Source of the DNA: Pelecanus crispus
Lineage: Eukaryota > Chordata > Aves > Pelecaniformes > Pelecanidae
Assembly: GCF_030463565.1 (NCBI RefSeq)
Contig: NC_134675.1
Coordinates: 21,039,862 to 21,103,861 of the forward strand
Length of the DNA stretch: 64,000 nucleotides
Direction of reading: 5' to 3'
The translations under genes and the position numbers were made by a program. Under the pieces are notes generated by a model, which searched no databases, was not told where the DNA came from, and saw only the letters and a program-made list of their open reading frames with translations. Shown in pieces: positions 63,887-64,000 of the stretch; the first letter of the stretch is position 1; the number at the start of each line of letters is the position of its first letter.

Positions 63887-64000
63887 TGTGGTGGGCTGAC
63901 CTTGGCTAGCCACCAGGTGGCCACCAAGCTGCTCTATCCCTTCCCCTCCTCAACTGGACAGTGGAAGAGAGAATATACGATGAAAGGCTCATGAGTCAAG
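63887..64000 (-). mobile_element. LTR family A, start only (runs off window)
   Basis: TGTGGTGGGCTGACC followed by the family A phrase CCACCAAGCTGCTCTATC; continues past the window end. It is the sixth family A piece in the window. Confidence 0.82.

Noticed and set aside
57353-64000. Search for UBQLN1 exon 1 (start Met and N-terminal UBL half)
   Set aside because: No sequence encoding the expected KVTVKTPKEKEEF-type block and no CpG-rich promoter region found on the minus strand; the interval is filled by LTRs, a CR1 and AT-rich sequence, so exon 1 must be outside the window.

Overview
The window looks like a bird nuclear genome. Three things point there: many CR1 non-LTR retrotransposon copies with the typical avian 3' tail (ATTCTATGA-type octamers), several endogenous retrovirus LTR families, and one spliced vertebrate gene on the minus strand. 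That gene is ubiquilin-1 (UBQLN1). Ten exons, corresponding to exons 2-11 of the human gene, lie at 37955-57352 and give an unbroken frame of 531 residues; the first coding exon is outside the window, upstream of 57352. In chicken the UBQLN1 region is on chromosome Z, so Z linkage is likely but cannot be shown from this sequence.

Layout. 1-7700 is the wreck of a minus-strand endogenous retrovirus (3' LTR, polypurine tract, env remnants, gag remnant). It is cut by a solo LTR with a clean 4-bp target duplication and by a block of CR1 and LTR pieces. 7733-12516 is mostly CR1, including a nearly complete minus-strand copy with ORF1 (zinc finger, coiled coil, esterase) and ORF2 (endonuclease, reverse transcriptase). 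12517-36700 is mostly unique, apparently non-coding sequence with scattered LTRs at 13972-14502, 16738-17555, 17941-18213, 19922-20188, 20672-21828, 22727-23112, 26433-27017 and 31688-32640, CR1 fragments, and a striking recent inverted duplication at 32648-33614. 36715-57352 is the 3' untranslated region and exons 11 to 2 of UBQLN1. Its introns hold nested CR1 and LTR insertions, the best case being 42170-46125, a CR1 interrupted by a second CR1 and by an LTR with a GTCCT duplication. 57353-64000 is intron 1 or upstream sequence carrying an LTR split by a 2.6-kb CR1, a 1.45-kb LTR with an internal tandem duplication, and the start of another LTR at the window edge.

The only host function visible is UBQLN1, a ubiquitin-like/ubiquitin-associated shuttle that delivers ubiquitinated clients to the proteasome. 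The remaining recognisable coding sequence is transposon or retrovirus debris with stops, frameshifts or deletions. I found no sign of a new gene system. The most informative items are the datable nesting order of the insertions, LTR edges with matching target duplications, the nearly identical inverted repeat, the tandem duplications inside two LTRs, and alternative-splicing features of UBQLN1.
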